Notes: a model not told the origin generated them from the sequence alone. A stretch of 64,000 nucleotides of DNA from Furcasterigmium furcatum (GCA_001599815.1 BCIA01000008.1:930001-994000); one strand, 5' to 3'. Counted from the first letter of the stretch, positions 1 to 11,811 are shown. Numbers and translations: made by a program.

Positions 1-829
1 CCATTCCCGGAAAGCGTTGGACTGTCGATTCAAGTCAATGGACAGAGCCGCCGTCTGATGCGGCAGGCCATGAGCTTCCAGCGTCCCGATGATGTCGGCG
101 CTGTCGAATGCGAAGCGGGAGATGTTGGGCAGATCCCGTGCGACGAGGCGATCCAGGCGTCGAGGGCCGGGGTCATCATATCTCGCGCGGATTCTAATAG
201 CAGGCCACTCGGAGATCCCAAGGTCGACAATCTCAATCGTCGGGTCGTCTCCGGTGATGTTACTAACCCTAGGGAGGTCGAGGTCGGTGAGCTTCTGGTT
301 GTGCCGAAGGTAGATGCTGCCCGCGCTCACGAGGTTGGTGAGATTGAGTCTGGTGAGCTCGGGTGAGTTTTCCACGTTCACGTTCCCTCCCACAGTCTGG
401 AGGCTGTGGAACGATGCTGCCGACAGGTTCGGAGCACCATGTAGGCTCAACCCTTGGGTGATCTCGGTGAGGGCATCGAAATTCAGAGCGGTCACATCGC
501 CGCAGCGATCATCGGTTCCACCACAGGAATCGGTGGAGAGATCTCCGACAATTCTTTCCACCCCATCCAGGCGAATGGCTCCCTCGGCCGATGTTGCAAT
601 AACGACGCTTCCAGTAAGTGTCGTGCAGTCCTTCAGAGCATCAGCATCTGCTTGGCTGCGCAACCGAAACGTTTCCCTCCTGCAATCATCAGCGGCCGCC
701 AGATCTACCTCGGAAGAAGTCAGTCATTGAACTTCAGCAAGAGTTGGGTATGGAAATCCAGGTCGTCTCACCAAAGCAACGAGCCAAGAGCAGAGTCGCG
801 AGGACCCTCGCAGCACCGGAACGTGTCAT
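1..829 (-). CDS. ECM33-like cell-wall protein (5' part, runs off left edge)
   Basis: Exon 1 is 829..772 (start codon at 829), the intron is 771..705 and exon 2 runs from 704 past base 1. The reading starts with a signal peptide (MTRSGAARVLATLLLARCF) and then carries the layout of fungal ECM33/SPS2 proteins: an N-terminal Cys (DDC), a segment like LKDCTTLTGSVVIATSAEG, then leucine-rich receptor-L-type beta strands such as LTEITQGLSLHGAPNLSAAS and LQTVGGNVNVENSPELTRLN. About 254 codons are visible; the C-terminal half and the expected GPI signal lie outside the window. ECM33 family members sit in the plasma membrane or wall and are needed for wall integrity. The family assignment comes from repeat style and not from a search. 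The intron is supported by a CTGAC branch site and by phase, since codon 20 becomes GAT across the junction. Confidence 0.72.
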
Positions 830-1503
830 AATGCCATTCTCAGTGAGAGGAGATCTGATTGTGTGTCCCCGGCCCAGTGGTCATGGTGCAGTAAGGGATG
901 TCTCGACCCTTTTCAAGAGACCTTGATTATTCCCGATTTGCTCACAGGACACCATGGATGGAGCCTGGACTGGGATGACTGACGAAGGCTTCAGCTGTGC
1001 CGCCTGGGAGATTGCATGGCGCCCTGTGGTCGTGACTTGGCGGCTTACCCACGTGCTCAAAGCCAGCGGGATGACTCGCTCCCGCACGCCGTCAAGGGTC
1101 AAGGGCACTTTGGGACTGCCAATTTTAGGGGTCCCCAGGGTGGTCTCGGCCGATATCCGGGGATTATAGTGGCCAAATCAGTGATGAAGAATTGAAGAAA
1201 GCATGGCCGTTGGCGGTAGAAAGACGCAGCCAAATATCAATTTCCATTTCCAGTAGGCGATACCGCGGAAACGCATGAAAGATCAGGCCTGGCCACAGAG
1301 GCTAAGCCTTGCTGGGCGCCGAGTACAAGTACTTTTGTTCCCAGGACCAACTGCGCAGGGCATACCGGCTGCGCACTGCCGGATGTGAGCTGGGCATCGC
1401 GAGTGAAAAGGGGGCGCATTTGGCAAGAAGTATCTTTCGTCTCAGTCCTCTTTCCTCTAGGAGGCTCATCTGATTATTGATGACCTGATGGTCCCAGGCA
1501 ATC
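830..1503. other. Intergenic stretch, divergent promoters
   Basis: This lies between the start of the ECM33-like gene on the left strand and the start of the secreted-protein gene on the right. I see only short out-of-context reading frames and no RNA gene or repeat. It presumably holds both promoters. Confidence 0.4.
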
Positions 1504-3183
1504 ATGCGTCTTCCGAATCTGGCACCGGCTGCGCTGTCCGCTGTTGCGACGCTGCTGGTCCTTGACGGCGCCACAGCACACGCAGGGAGGCATCACCACC
1601 CAAACACTCCAGACCCTGGCTGCGCAGGCTCGAGATTCTGCGCCAACGACTGGACGGTTGGCCTCGCACCACTTTCACCCATTGACAGAAGACAATCGGG
1701 TATTAATTCAAGAGATGAGGAAGAAGACGTGGCGCGCGAATGGTGCAAGCGGCAGAGCTGGACCACGGAGACCCGGGAATATTTCAGCAACGAGGTTTCC
1801 GAATACTTACATCAGGCGTTGACCTCCGAGGGAGTCAGTAAGTTGTTGGATGAGGAACAGCATTCACCTTATGTCTATCTTTACTAATATTATCTTCTTC
1901 TAGATGATTGGGTCGACAACAGGTGGTCGGAGGGAACGGTCGGCAATGACGATTCCGGCGCCGGCTGCCACGACATGACCTTTGGCTGGTGCGTCTTCCC
2001 TGGCGAATGCACTCCACAGTACGCCAGGAATTATCATGTCATGGCGAAGATCTCCGTGCTCTTCCGCGAGCTCCGTCTAATCAAGGCGACCATGTCGTCG
2101 GGGTGGATGGACGGGGCAAGCTACAAGGATGCGCTCCTCCAGCATTTGCCGGCGAACGGAGATGAGGCCGGAGACCGACCGACTATCATATCGCTGTTAA
2201 CCAGCATCGGAAACAGCTTCGCCATGGTTGGAGGCACCCTCGGCGACATGAACGACCCTTTGACGAGCTCGATTCTGAGCACAGCGGGCGGCATCCTCGC
2301 CTTGACCAAGGACAGCATCGCTGAGGAGCTGAAGACACAAGTACAGGATGTGGGCGACTCTCTCAACTTGATCTCCAAAGGGTACAACGAGGTCATGAGC
2401 GACATTCACGACAGGATATTGGGGGATGGCAACGTCACCGATTTACCTGTATACATGTTCCAACAAAACGTCGACCAGTATCGTGTGTCTTCGGACGACC
2501 GTTCCTCTCGCCACAACGTCAATCGCCTCGTCAATTTCTTCCATGACCGATTCTGGGAGTACCCAAAGCGTGCCGACGGTTCAGTTAGAGATGAGGTCAA
2601 CACAAACCTCAAAAGATTGCTCACCAACTATGCTCTGCGGGAGGGGAACTACTATATCATCAAGGGCGGCTATGACGAGCCTGACTGCAGGGAACAGAAC
2701 ACTGGAGAGTGGCTCGACGGCCATTGCTACACACTGGAGCACCAGAATGGTGGCAGATCCAGCGACAACAGACGCACACAGTACTCTGTTCCTGTCAGTG
2801 GCGTAACGGCTCATTTCCTCATAAGCGAGGCTGCCTTGGACTTCCAGGCGTTCTACATCAACGCTGAAGACTGCCAGACGAGGGCCAACGAGTACTACGC
2901 CACCACTCCATTCAAGTTTGACGGAGCGTTGACTGCTTATAACGGCAAAAACGACAAGACCTGCACCAGCAAGGACAAGGCAAAATGCTTCCCTCAGTGC
3001 TCGTGGAACATTCCCGTCATTACCGTCAGGTCACTGCCCAAGGACTACCGAGGGTGGGATGCTGCGCAAGCGAGTCCCTGCGATGCACGCCTGAAGAAGC
3101 TGCCCACGGATTCGGCCAAGGCCGGCGAAAATTACCTTCCACCAACGCTGGAAGCTTCGTTCTCCAGTAATTACTGCAGCTAG
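1504..3183 (+). CDS. Secreted protein of unknown function (537 aa)
   Basis: Exon 1 is 1504..1837, the intron 1838..1903 (GTAAGT donor, TACTAAT branch, TTCTAG acceptor) and exon 2 1904..3183. The split codon gives Asn and the frame stays open to a TAG stop. The N-terminus is a clear signal peptide (MRLPNLAPAALSAVATLLVL, cut near AHA), so the product should be secreted. After a Cys-containing segment there is a hydrophobic helical stretch around residues 210 to 290 (ISLLTSIGNSFAMVGGTLGD, then ILSTAGGILALTKDSIAEEL), followed by a Cys- and Tyr-rich C-terminal half ending SSNYCS. I do not recognise the family. The middle part is faintly like the tail regions that follow GH18 modules in large fungal chitinases, but no GH18 catalytic motif is present. 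No membrane anchor or GPI signal is seen. Confidence 0.7.
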
Positions 3184-3773
3184 CTCCGGTAGGGAAAGAG
3201 GTGGGCGTCTCGGACGATACGTCAGATGATCAGCAGCCCGAGGCGGGCTGGTCGTAATGAGGCAGCCGGTTGGTGTTTGGAAATGAAAGTTGGTTGTTAG
3301 AAAGCCTGCCACGAATTGAAGCTGGATACTTACATCCCCATGTATGGCCGCCACGGTTAACTTTGAACAGCGGGTGTGGCTGGATGCTTCCTCGGGATAA
3401 CTCTTGGCTGCCGGCTCCCTCCCGCGTACATTGCCTGTAGATACAATCTTTTCTCGACCGGTCGCATCACGGCGTCCCAAAGGTTTCGCTGGTCTCGGCC
3501 GGCCTCAGTGGCCGCGGCCGGACGGCCAACCACCCGCCGCTGGAAGTGTAAGTAGTAATTCAGCCACCATCTTGTCACCTCCAGCGGCTCGTGAAACGTG
3601 GCAGTGCGAACCCAAGCAACCCCCTCTGTACACATGTATATCACCAACAGACAACGCCAGCAGACCGTCAGTACTTAAGTAGTACAGGACGGCAGTGAAA
3701 ACCAAGGTACCTATTCTTCTCAGTTCTTCCTCGCTACAGCTTCGCACTTGCACATCAACGCGGAGCCAAAACC
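3184..3773. other. Intergenic stretch
   Basis: This is non-coding sequence between the secreted-protein gene and the nuclease-like gene. It contains several GC-rich segments and no open frame with a convincing start or family match. It probably holds the terminator of the first gene and the promoter of the second. Confidence 0.4.
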
Positions 3774-5801
3774 ATGTCGAAAACAGGAGGAGCCCAGTAC
3801 GAGGCTTCAAAAGTTCTTCGCCTCAGACCGAGAGTCCCGACCGAGCTGATCAGGCCGCGCCAAAAGGTCAAGCTACCAGATGGCCCGCTGATTCCACATC
3901 CTGAGCTGATTGACGAAGATATCTTCTCGCACAGCGGACCTCCTCTACACGAGCCAGATGTCACGATGAATGAGTATAGATCTATCTGCAAAGACCACAA
4001 GGATGATTTCTTTAGGCAATGTAAAGCTGATAGGCTCGAGCTGGCCGACTTGAACATCAAGGCAGTCTTTGCATACTCGTCTTTTCCCCCCATGCAGGAG
4101 TTGCGAAAAAGACCAGACGACGAGATAACCGAGTCTATTGAACGGCACTACGTTGGCTCACAACTGTTTGTTCCCTTCCCGTCCCTTCTCCTTTGCTGGA
4201 CTGAAGGCTCAAACCACTGGCAACAATGAAACTAAAGTTGGGCTAGATATCTCTCACCTGCGTCACTCTTGTCACCTTACCATGTCGATCGTTTCGGTGC
4301 CGACTGGGCCATGAATGCTCGAGGTATCTACTATCGTCACCATTACTCGCCTGGATGGGTGACGGCCGATCACAGCTTGTGGCTACCATCATTGCACAAC
4401 AAAGATTGGAATTCTGCCGAGGAACACACTCGCCGAACCAGAGCCAAGGTCCTCTTGAGTCATAACTTGGATAACGAAAAATGGAACAAGAGCGAGTTTG
4501 CGTGGGAAGCAGATGCCTGGAACGATGTTTTTGGCCCGATGAGAAACGACCCCTTACTCGCAAGGTGAGCGAGCGGATCTCCTTTGAGACCAGTTCAAGA
4601 GCTAACGGTGACAGTGACAAGCATGAATACAATACCATGCTGAAAACGACCCATCCTGTTTCGTGTTTCCTGACCGGCGAGACCAAATTCATCAAAAGGA
4701 TACCAGATGCTACATTTGGCCTGGCAACCTCACAGCCGGAGCACAAGTTACACAAAGAGAAATGCCTCGCCGAATCAAACCTCGACAGCGGAAATTTAGA
4801 GGCCCTCGCCCTCCACCGATACTGTGGTCTTCATTCGGATCCACGCTGGGGTGATTCAAACCTTGTCTTTCCGTTTGCCGTCTATGAAGCCAAGGGATGG
4901 AGCGGTGATCCCCGTGAAGCCCGTCGCCAAGCATGCTCGGCAGCCGCATCCTACCTAGACTTGCTTGACAAACTCGCCAAAGTACCAGGATTGAATGGGA
5001 AAGACAGTGGCAAATATCAGACAGCTCAAAGTCGCAACAGCCAAGTCTTTGCTTTCACCTCGTATGGCGCTCACTGGCACATTCTGGTGGGCTACAAGAG
5101 GCCAAGACTCAAAAGGGAGTACGCAGGGCACCAAGGATTCAGTGAATCTGTCTATGTGAGTATTGTGAAGCCATCTTTCTTGTCATCGATGCACTGACTA
5201 GACACACTAGGTGTTTCAAAGAATATGGAGCGGCCGGGTTACAACTGAACGCAGAGCCTGGGAGCTCTTATCGTTCATTGACCAGATCCACCACTGGGGA
5301 GTGACTGACTTCAGAGACTTTGTGGTCCAGCACTTGACAGATTGGCATGAATCGACCCATGTTCGCTTCATCAACGATGTCGCACGCGCCGCCTTGTTAC
5401 CGAATAGCGGCATTCAGTGTTCCGACGGCCAACACTATTTGCGTTTCCCCAAGATTTGTACGAAACTGCCAGACTGGACTCAACATCTTACAGAAGACGC
5501 TCGGTTGAAGCTCGAAGATAAGATCCGGCCTCACTTCCATCGGGTCTGGCTTGCATATCGATCAAAGTATGAAATTCCGGATCACATTACGGAAACGACA
5601 AGCGGCGTCATCAATGAATACAAACCTCGAGAGTGCCCCGGGTGCCCTTTGCTAGACCCGAATGTGCCGATCGGACTTCTTTGCGAGAAGAACGGAGCGA
5701 TCGTCCACCAAAGTGCCCGGGCACGAAAGGGGAAACGTCGACTTGAAGATACAGCTACCGACGACACTGATGGTGCGAAGAAGTCCAAGAACAAGCTTTA
5801 G
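3774..5801 (+). CDS. Fungal PD-(D/E)XK nuclease-like protein (613 aa)
   Basis: Four exons: 3774..4165, 4247..4564, 4615..5155 and 5211..5801. Introns are 81, 50 and 55 bp; the second has a perfect GCTAAC branch, all phases agree and the junctions make sense (HYVGSQ-LYLSPAS, LLAS-DKHEY, ESVY-VFQRI). Around residues 312 to 330 the protein shows Asp residues followed by the core FPFAVYEAKGW, with Glu328 and Lys330 in the E-x-K arrangement of PD-(D/E)XK enzymes. An Ala/Arg-rich helix follows (REARRQACSAAASYLDLL), as in fungal proteins annotated with this fold. The last 30 residues are basic (GKRRLEDT to KKSKNKL), a likely nuclear localisation signal. There is no signal peptide. Function is unproven: it could be a nuclease or a catalytically dead relative. 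It has no obvious operon-like partner. Confidence 0.68.
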
Positions 5802-6496
5802 GACAGTCGCCACCGGTGATATGCGGCACGGGGCAGCCAAATCTCAACATCATCATGTCACAGAACTGGCTCATAGCCACCAGCGGCCAGGATGGCCGAC
5901 TTCTGTACGCGAAGCCAAACGAAACCCAGACTGGGCTCAGGGTTCGTTGTTCAGTCTACAAGCAGCGATATTCTGGGACCGATCCGATTCTGATGGGGAT
6001 CTGCAAACCCACCTTTGGGGCCCGACAGGATTTTGACACGGCCTGTTGCTGAAAGTGTCGCGTGCCGGTGAGTCCAAATTCCTGATAGGCTGGCCCCAAT
6101 GGATAGCTGAACTGATGTTGCCGTGGCAAGATCCGCCCAGTCAGTCATCCATAGGCAATTGAGGGCAAAGACTGTCTGCATAATGAGTCCATTTCGATGC
6201 GGTGCCTTCCCTTGGCATCGACAGCACAATCGTTTGTGGTCACGAAGAGGCAGCAGCAGCTTAGGTCCAAGTCCAGATATGGACTCAGAGCCTCGGATGC
6301 ACAGGAAGAGCACTCTCCGGTGCAAATTTGTTTGTACTAGAGTAATATAAAGGCAGAAGGTTTCAATATCAACAGCGGCTGCATTCAATTCTTTCAATTC
6401 TGGCCGTAAGCTCCGCACCTAAGAAGCCTGAACTTTCCGTCTCATGTCACAAAGCCATCCTCGGCGCCTTGCAATCCACAGAATATCCTTGCAACC
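5802..6496. other. Intergenic stretch
   Basis: About 0.7 kb follows the nuclease-like gene. All open frames are short, overlap each other on both strands and match nothing I know. I see no repeat or RNA gene. Confidence 0.35.
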
Positions 6497-6756
6497 ATGC
6501 CTCAGCAGACCAAGATATCGGTGGTGAGCTACACCCAGCTCATCAAGGGCAATGGTATGTCGACAGCTTGATGAGTGCAACCTGTGCCACAACTAACACT
6601 GACCCAACAGGAGACTTTGGTGACATGTTTTGGCATGGGGCGTATCGTCAGGCGAAAAGCTATGACTCCTTGGCTATCAACTTCAGCAACAAGGAGGATA
6701 GGGAGAAGGGAAATGAAACGGGCAAGTTGGTGTGTCCGAACATGGCAAGCAAGTGA
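6497..6756 (+). CDS. Small two-exon hypothetical protein (67 aa)
   Basis: Exon 1 is 6497..6554, the intron 6555..6610 (GTATGT donor, ACTAAC branch, CAACAG acceptor) and exon 2 6611..6756 ending in TGA. The start ATG has a CAACC context. The product begins MPQQTKISVVSYTQLIKG and continues through GDFGDMFWHGAYRQAKSYD to a charged tail. It has no signal peptide or membrane segment and one Cys. The textbook intron is the main support, because a random open frame would be unlikely to carry all three splice elements in phase. I do not recognise the family; it could also be a surviving fragment of a longer gene. Confidence 0.42.
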
Positions 6757-7616
6757 TTACTGAGGTGGGACCGGTTGGGAAGAATGGGGGTAGAATTCAA
6801 CCCCTCGACTCTGTTAAAAACCAGGGGAGAAGTTGTAGGTCGAATACTTCAGATATCGGAACATACATGTGATTTCAAAGATTGTCATAAAGAGGCCGAG
6901 TCTCCATTGTCGTGTGGACCAGCATGCGTCCCGGGAGCGAGACGGGAGGCCCTGACCGGGCCCGCGCCGGTAAAAGCGGGTCGTTCCGGCCGGAGCCACA
7001 AAGCAAGAACTGTACCCTGGCCCTCGCAATTCATGGTGAACGTTAAGATATCCTAGCCTAAAAATAGGGCTGCTTCGTTCATAGAGCGCACCCCCATGCT
7101 CGGGGAGGCCGGCGGCCTGGTGGTGTAGAGCTGGAAACCTACCCATGCACGCGCCGCGGCAGGGCTGCCGCTCTGGTTGGTCTGTTGGCGATGTTGAATG
7201 ACTTGCAGCCAGGATCCTGCAGCTCACATCAGATGATGCAGCCAGCACGGAGGGGGGTCATAGGCATCGGGGGAAGAATACTTCGGATAATGGCTGAAGA
7301 GAAGGAACTAAAATACGATCAATTACCTTGTGAGAATGTCAAGATAGCGATTTCGAGGTAGGAGATTCTCCCGTTGAAAAGGTCAATCCATGACAGGGGG
7401 CACGGGGCATGGGTTCGTGCCTGACTCCTCCCCTCCCAGCCTCGCTGCGGCCTCGTTTCGCATCTACAGGCTTGGGTCCTTGGCAGCATGCAACCTCGTC
7501 CGGTGGAGTTGGACCGAGATGGCGCGTCGGCCATATCTATCATGAGGCCCCATGTCTCTGCGTCCCCTCACCTTCATTGCCGGTAGCTGGACTCCCTCTC
7601 ACCTTCGCCCAAGGGC
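6757..7616. other. Intergenic stretch
   Basis: About 0.86 kb with no supported gene. It includes GC-rich and CT-rich tracts just before the next start codon, typical of fungal promoters and 5' leaders. Confidence 0.35.
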
Positions 7617-9775
7617 ATGAGTTCTGTGCCTACCTTTTTTCTTCCGTCTCCTGTACAGCTTACGTCTTCACCACCATTATCATCGACGATGTCATCGCAC
7701 TACGAGGAAGCCGAGCTTTCTGCTTTGAGAGACGCAATCGGGATTGCGGCCAACTTCTCGACCTGTCTTGGTTTCACCACCAAGTTCGACCATCCACAGA
7801 ACCATTGTTCACACCTGCTCGCGTCAGCTGCTCAGGGCAAAGTGAAGAATCTCCTTTTGGAAATACTTCAGCTTGGGGACACGGCATTGCAACCCCTGAG
7901 CAACAGGATGAACGAGTTCGTGGACAACCTGCCCCCCAAGACGCTGCTATGCACGGAAAAACATATTCTGCCCCACGGAAAGATAGCCGGACAATTCGCG
8001 ACCCAGCGGGATTACATTCGGAACCGACTTAAGGACGGCATTGACCAGTACTTCCGGTCATTCGATTTTCCATCTGATCTTGAAGAAGAGGGCAACTTTT
8101 CATCTCCCCAGCCGAGGGAAAGATCTCCTGTTTTGCGGCGCCCCACGCTCCGGGGGAAGAACGACATGCTGAATGTCAAGGTCGCGCAGTTACCAGAACC
8201 GAGGGGCCTCTTGGATCCAGACACCAGCGATTACAGCCTCGCATCACCCTCCACCGCGTCGATCTTTTCTCCGGACGACTCCCTCAACTCAGCCAGACTG
8301 TCCGCCTTCTCCCGCGAGGTGACTCCTTCGGAAGACGGAGACAGTAAGCAGGCATCAAGCAAGGCCTTCCTATGGACCAAGACACATCCCGAGAGACAGG
8401 TAAGTCCCTCGACCCAAAGAATTCGGGCGAGAGACAGCGACATACCCCAAATCAACGAAAATGAATTCGCCTCGCTATTCGACGACCCCGAAGAGAGCTG
8501 GCTACAAGGGCTTGCGTCAGAGGATGATTCTCCCCCGTTTAGCCATCAGGCTTTCCAGGTGATGGGTAAAGCGAGGCCTCGACACACCTCATCCCGCGAT
8601 CGAAGCTTGGAGACGGTTCAGCTTCCCTCTGGGAACGCAAGTCTCAAGCAAGTTCCCAGCTCACGCTTGTCACCACCTACGAGTCTGGCCAACAGCCGTC
8701 GCCGGTCTATCTCAGGCGTGGCCGATGTCCATCTAAACACGAGGGGCGAGGCAGGATCGGCGAGGCCGTCGTCTGCTCACGCTACAAAGTCATTTCCTAC
8801 AGACTCATCGGTTCCCAAGGCGAAGCCAAGCAAAGGTCAGTTAGGATCGACTCGTGGTATTGCTTTCTGCCGTAGACCTCGCTGACATGTTTCCGCACGA
8901 TAGAGAGGACAGAATCCCAAAGGCTTGCCGCCGCCACCCCCCAGAAGACTCTCCAGAAAAGCGTCAACGCATTGTGGGAGTACGGCGCCTCTGGTACCAA
9001 GTCAAAGAAGGAGAATCCTGTCTGCGCCTTATTACAGACCATGCGAGAGCCGATAAACAAAGAGTATGACCCAGGATGGATCTACGTTTTCAGCAGCTGC
9101 GAAGCACCCGAACTTCTCAAGATTGGCATGGCGAGAGATGCAAAATACGACCAGAGTTCGAACAGCCCTTTGCGGGGGGTTATCAAACCTGGTCACCTTC
9201 TTACCGAACATGAAAAAGATCACGTTCCGCGTCCCGTCATCAGCAGATTGTCAACATGGAAGAAGGATTGCAATCTGGGAATGGTGACACTCGAATTCTT
9301 CACAGGGGTACCCAGAGGGGTCAAAAGGACGGAGTCTCTGATCCATAAAACACTGCACAAACACTCCCAGTACGTAAGTTGCCAGTCTTGCAAATGCGCG
9401 CACAAGGAGGTGTTCCGCGTGGACCTTGACGAAGCGGTCTCAATTATTGGCGTCTGGCGGTCATTCATGTGCACCCTTCCCTACGGAAAGCACGGGTTCA
9501 TCCGCGAATTCTGGCAGAGCCGATGCGCGGGACTCACGGCGAACCAACAGGAAGGGAAGACGGTCGATGCCTGGTTCTCCGGCTTTCAGAGGCTGTTGCG
9601 TGTGGAAGCTGATGAAATCGCTGAGGCGCGAAGAAAAGCAGAGGAGGAGGAGAAGAAGCGCCTGGAGGTCGAAGAAATCGAGAGGAGAGAGAAGCTCAAA
9701 AACCAGTTGAGGAGGCAGAAGTTTGGCAGGGAGACGGCGCTAGTGTTGTCATTGAAACGCATAGGCACTTTTTGA
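7617..9775 (+). CDS. T5orf172/MUG113-type GIY-YIG superfamily protein (about 696 aa)
   Basis: Exon 1 is 7617..8835, the intron 8836..8903 (GTCAGT donor, GCTGACATG branch, GATAG acceptor) and exon 2 8904..9775. The first 400 residues are low-complexity and rich in Ser, Pro and Asp (STASIFSPDDSLNSARLSAF and similar). Near residue 460 the T5orf172 domain begins with DPGWIYVFSS and LLKIGMA, and continues through TLEFFTGVPRGVKRTESLIH and a Cys pair (CQSCKC) to HKEVFRVDLDEA. This domain belongs to the GIY-YIG nuclease superfamily and is common in fungal proteins named after S. pombe mug113. A charged coiled coil (ARRKAEEEEKKRLEVEEIER) closes the protein. The start is uncertain: an in-frame ATG at 7689 (MSSHYEEAELSALR) is just as good. 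It ends 55 bp from the aldehyde dehydrogenase stop, tail to tail. Confidence 0.75.
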
Positions 9776-9830
9776 TACCTAATGGGGAGAGATTGTGGAA
9801 TCCAGGTCTATTCTATCATCTCAGAGTTCT

Positions 9831-11418
9831 TCACATCGGCGGGACGGAGCCGATGTTCACATGCACGGCCTTGACGTTATAGTACGCCTCGAGTCCCGCC
9901 TCACCAAGCTCCCTGCCCACGCCGCTCTGCTTCACTCCGCCGAACGGCACCCGAAAGTCCGAATCGTTACTGCTGTTGACCCAGACCATGCCAGCCTCGA
10001 CCCTGCGCGCGAACTTGTGCGCCTTGCCGATGTTCTCCGTGAAAACCGCGCTTCCCAGCCCGTATATGGAGTCGTTCGCCAGGCGGAGCGCCTCGTCCTC
10101 GCTGCTGAACCGCAGCACGACGACGCAGGGCCCGAAGATCTCTTCCTTGTATATCCGCATGGTCGGCTCGACGTCCACGAACACGGCCGGCTTCACGAAA
10201 AAGCCCTTGTCGAAGCCAGAGTGCGCGCCGCCGCCGAGAATCTCCACGGCGCCCTCCTCCTTGCCGACGGCGATGTAGTCCAGGACCCTTTCGTAGTGCG
10301 CCCTGCTCACGAGGGGGCCGAGGTAGGTCTCCTCGTCAAACGGCTGGCCGACGGGGTACTTCTCCATGACCGCGGTGAACGCGGCGAGGAACTGATCGTA
10401 GACGCCGTCCTGGACAAGGATGCGGGTGGTCGCGGTGCACAGCTCGCCCTGGTTGAAGGTGCACCCCAGGTGAGCCCACTGGGCGGCGAGGTCGATGTTG
10501 GCGTCATCAAACACGACAAGGGGCGAATTTCCGCCCGTCTCGAGGGTGATCTGCTTCATGTTGCTGCTGGCGAGCCTCATCAGCTCCTTGCCGACGCCGG
10601 TGCTCCCCGTGAAAGAGATCTTGGACACCTGGGCGTGGGTGGCAATGCTGGCGCCGGCGATCTGCCCCACGCCGTTGACGACGTTAAAGACACCTGGCGG
10701 GAAGCCGGCCCTCTTGACCAGGCCTGCGAGGTACAGCACGGACAGCGGCGTGATCTCGGACGGCTTGAGGAGGATGGTGTTGCCGCAGCACAGCGCCGGC
10801 GCGATCTTCGTGATGGCCATGTTGAGCGGGAAGTTCCAGGGCACGATCAGGCCGCAGACGCCGACGGGCTCCTTGATCGTGTACGCCAGCTTGTCCGGGC
10901 CGGCGTCGATGACCTGGCCGAAGAACTTGTCCGCGTATCCCGCGTAGTAGCGGACGATCTTGATCGCATCCTCCACATCGCCCTCGAGCGCCATCGAGTA
11001 TGCCTTGCCGGTGTTGAGGGCCTCGATCGTGGCAATCGTGGCTGCTTCCTCCTCCATCAGAGCGGCCAGATCGCTGAGCAGCTTGCCGCGATCGTTGCCC
11101 GAAAGGTCTCTCCATGCAGGGCTGGCAAAGGCATCGCTGGCGGCCTGGGCTGCCAGGTCCACGTCCTCGGGGCCTGCTACAGAGACGGAGGTGATATCCT
11201 CCTCGGTCCTGGAGGAGAATAATGCGTCAGTTCTGGACTCAGATGTGCCGCAAGGGGCACTGGGGAGGCTCCGCCTCATCGTCTCTCACTCACGCTGGGT
11301 TGATGACGGCCAACACCTTGCCGTCACGAGCCGCGACGAACTCGTTGTTGATGAACAGCCCGGTGGGCTGGCTCCAGTTGATCCCATTGGGAGCGGCGAG
11401 CTCGACTTGAACAGACAT
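9831..11418 (-). CDS. NAD-dependent aldehyde dehydrogenase (500 aa)
   Basis: Exon 1 is 11418..11294 (MSVQVELAAPNGINWSQPTG), the intron 11293..11209 (GTGAGT donor, CTCCAG acceptor) and exon 2 11208..9831. The length fits the 500-residue ALDH family. Visible motifs are the substrate/cofactor segment VGVCGLIVPWNFPL, NAD-binding FTGSTGVGKEL, the general-base strand LETGGNSP (usually ELGGKSP), the catalytic loop NQGELCTATTR with nucleophile Cys299, and the C-terminal EIFGPCVVVLRF and PFGGVKQSGVGRELG. It should oxidise an aldehyde to the carboxylate in the cytosol. It shares a 576-bp intergenic region with an FAD amine oxidase, so it probably removes the aldehyde that the oxidase makes, as in PuuB/PuuC pairs; that is inference from context. 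Confidence 0.93.
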
Positions 11419-11699
11419 GTTTGGCAAAGATGGCACGGTCAGATGTCAGATGGCACGAGTCTGAGTCCGCCACCGAGGGATTGATGTATTCAGCTTTTAC
11501 CGCAGTGCCTGATATTAAGAGGGATCGATCCGGTATTGAAGCCCCTCCCCTCCGACAGATACCCCGCGACGGAACATTCCTTCGGGTGTCCGTGGCCTGG
11601 CGAACAGCCCGTGTGATGATGTGTCTCTTTGGTGCGACGCGGTTTCGAGCCCTTCAAAAGCCCGTCGGTGATTTTTGCCCGCGGATGCCCAGAGTCGGT

Positions 11700-11711
11700 C
11701 GGACTAGTCCG
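11700..11711. promoter_or_regulatory. Perfect 12-bp palindrome with CGG/CCG ends, candidate operator
   Basis: The sequence CGGACTAGTCCG equals its own reverse complement. CGG half-sites facing each other are the classic target of Zn(II)2Cys6 dimers, and a member of that family is encoded 2 kb away. A further CGGACTAC lies at 11783 to 11790. Binding is inferred. Confidence 0.45.
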
Positions 11712-11792
11712 TCGGCATTTACCCCTCGGCGCTCCGCGGCACGCGCTTCGCACCTGGTCAGCTAGAGACCGCGGGGCTCGGCCGGACTACTA

Positions 11793-11811
11793 GGGACTAA
11801 TGGGTAGTCCC
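11793..11811. promoter_or_regulatory. Inverted repeat GGGACTA-5-TAGTCCC, candidate operator
   Basis: Two perfect 7-base arms (GGGACTA at 11793 and TAGTCCC at 11805) flank a 5-base spacer. The arms share the ACTA/TAGT core of the palindrome about 90 bp upstream, so both may be read by the same regulator. Confidence 0.42.

Noticed and set aside
10307..11115. Several long frames on both strands inside the aldehyde dehydrogenase
   Set aside because: They are shadows of a GC-rich coding region; only the minus-strand ALDH frame has family motifs.
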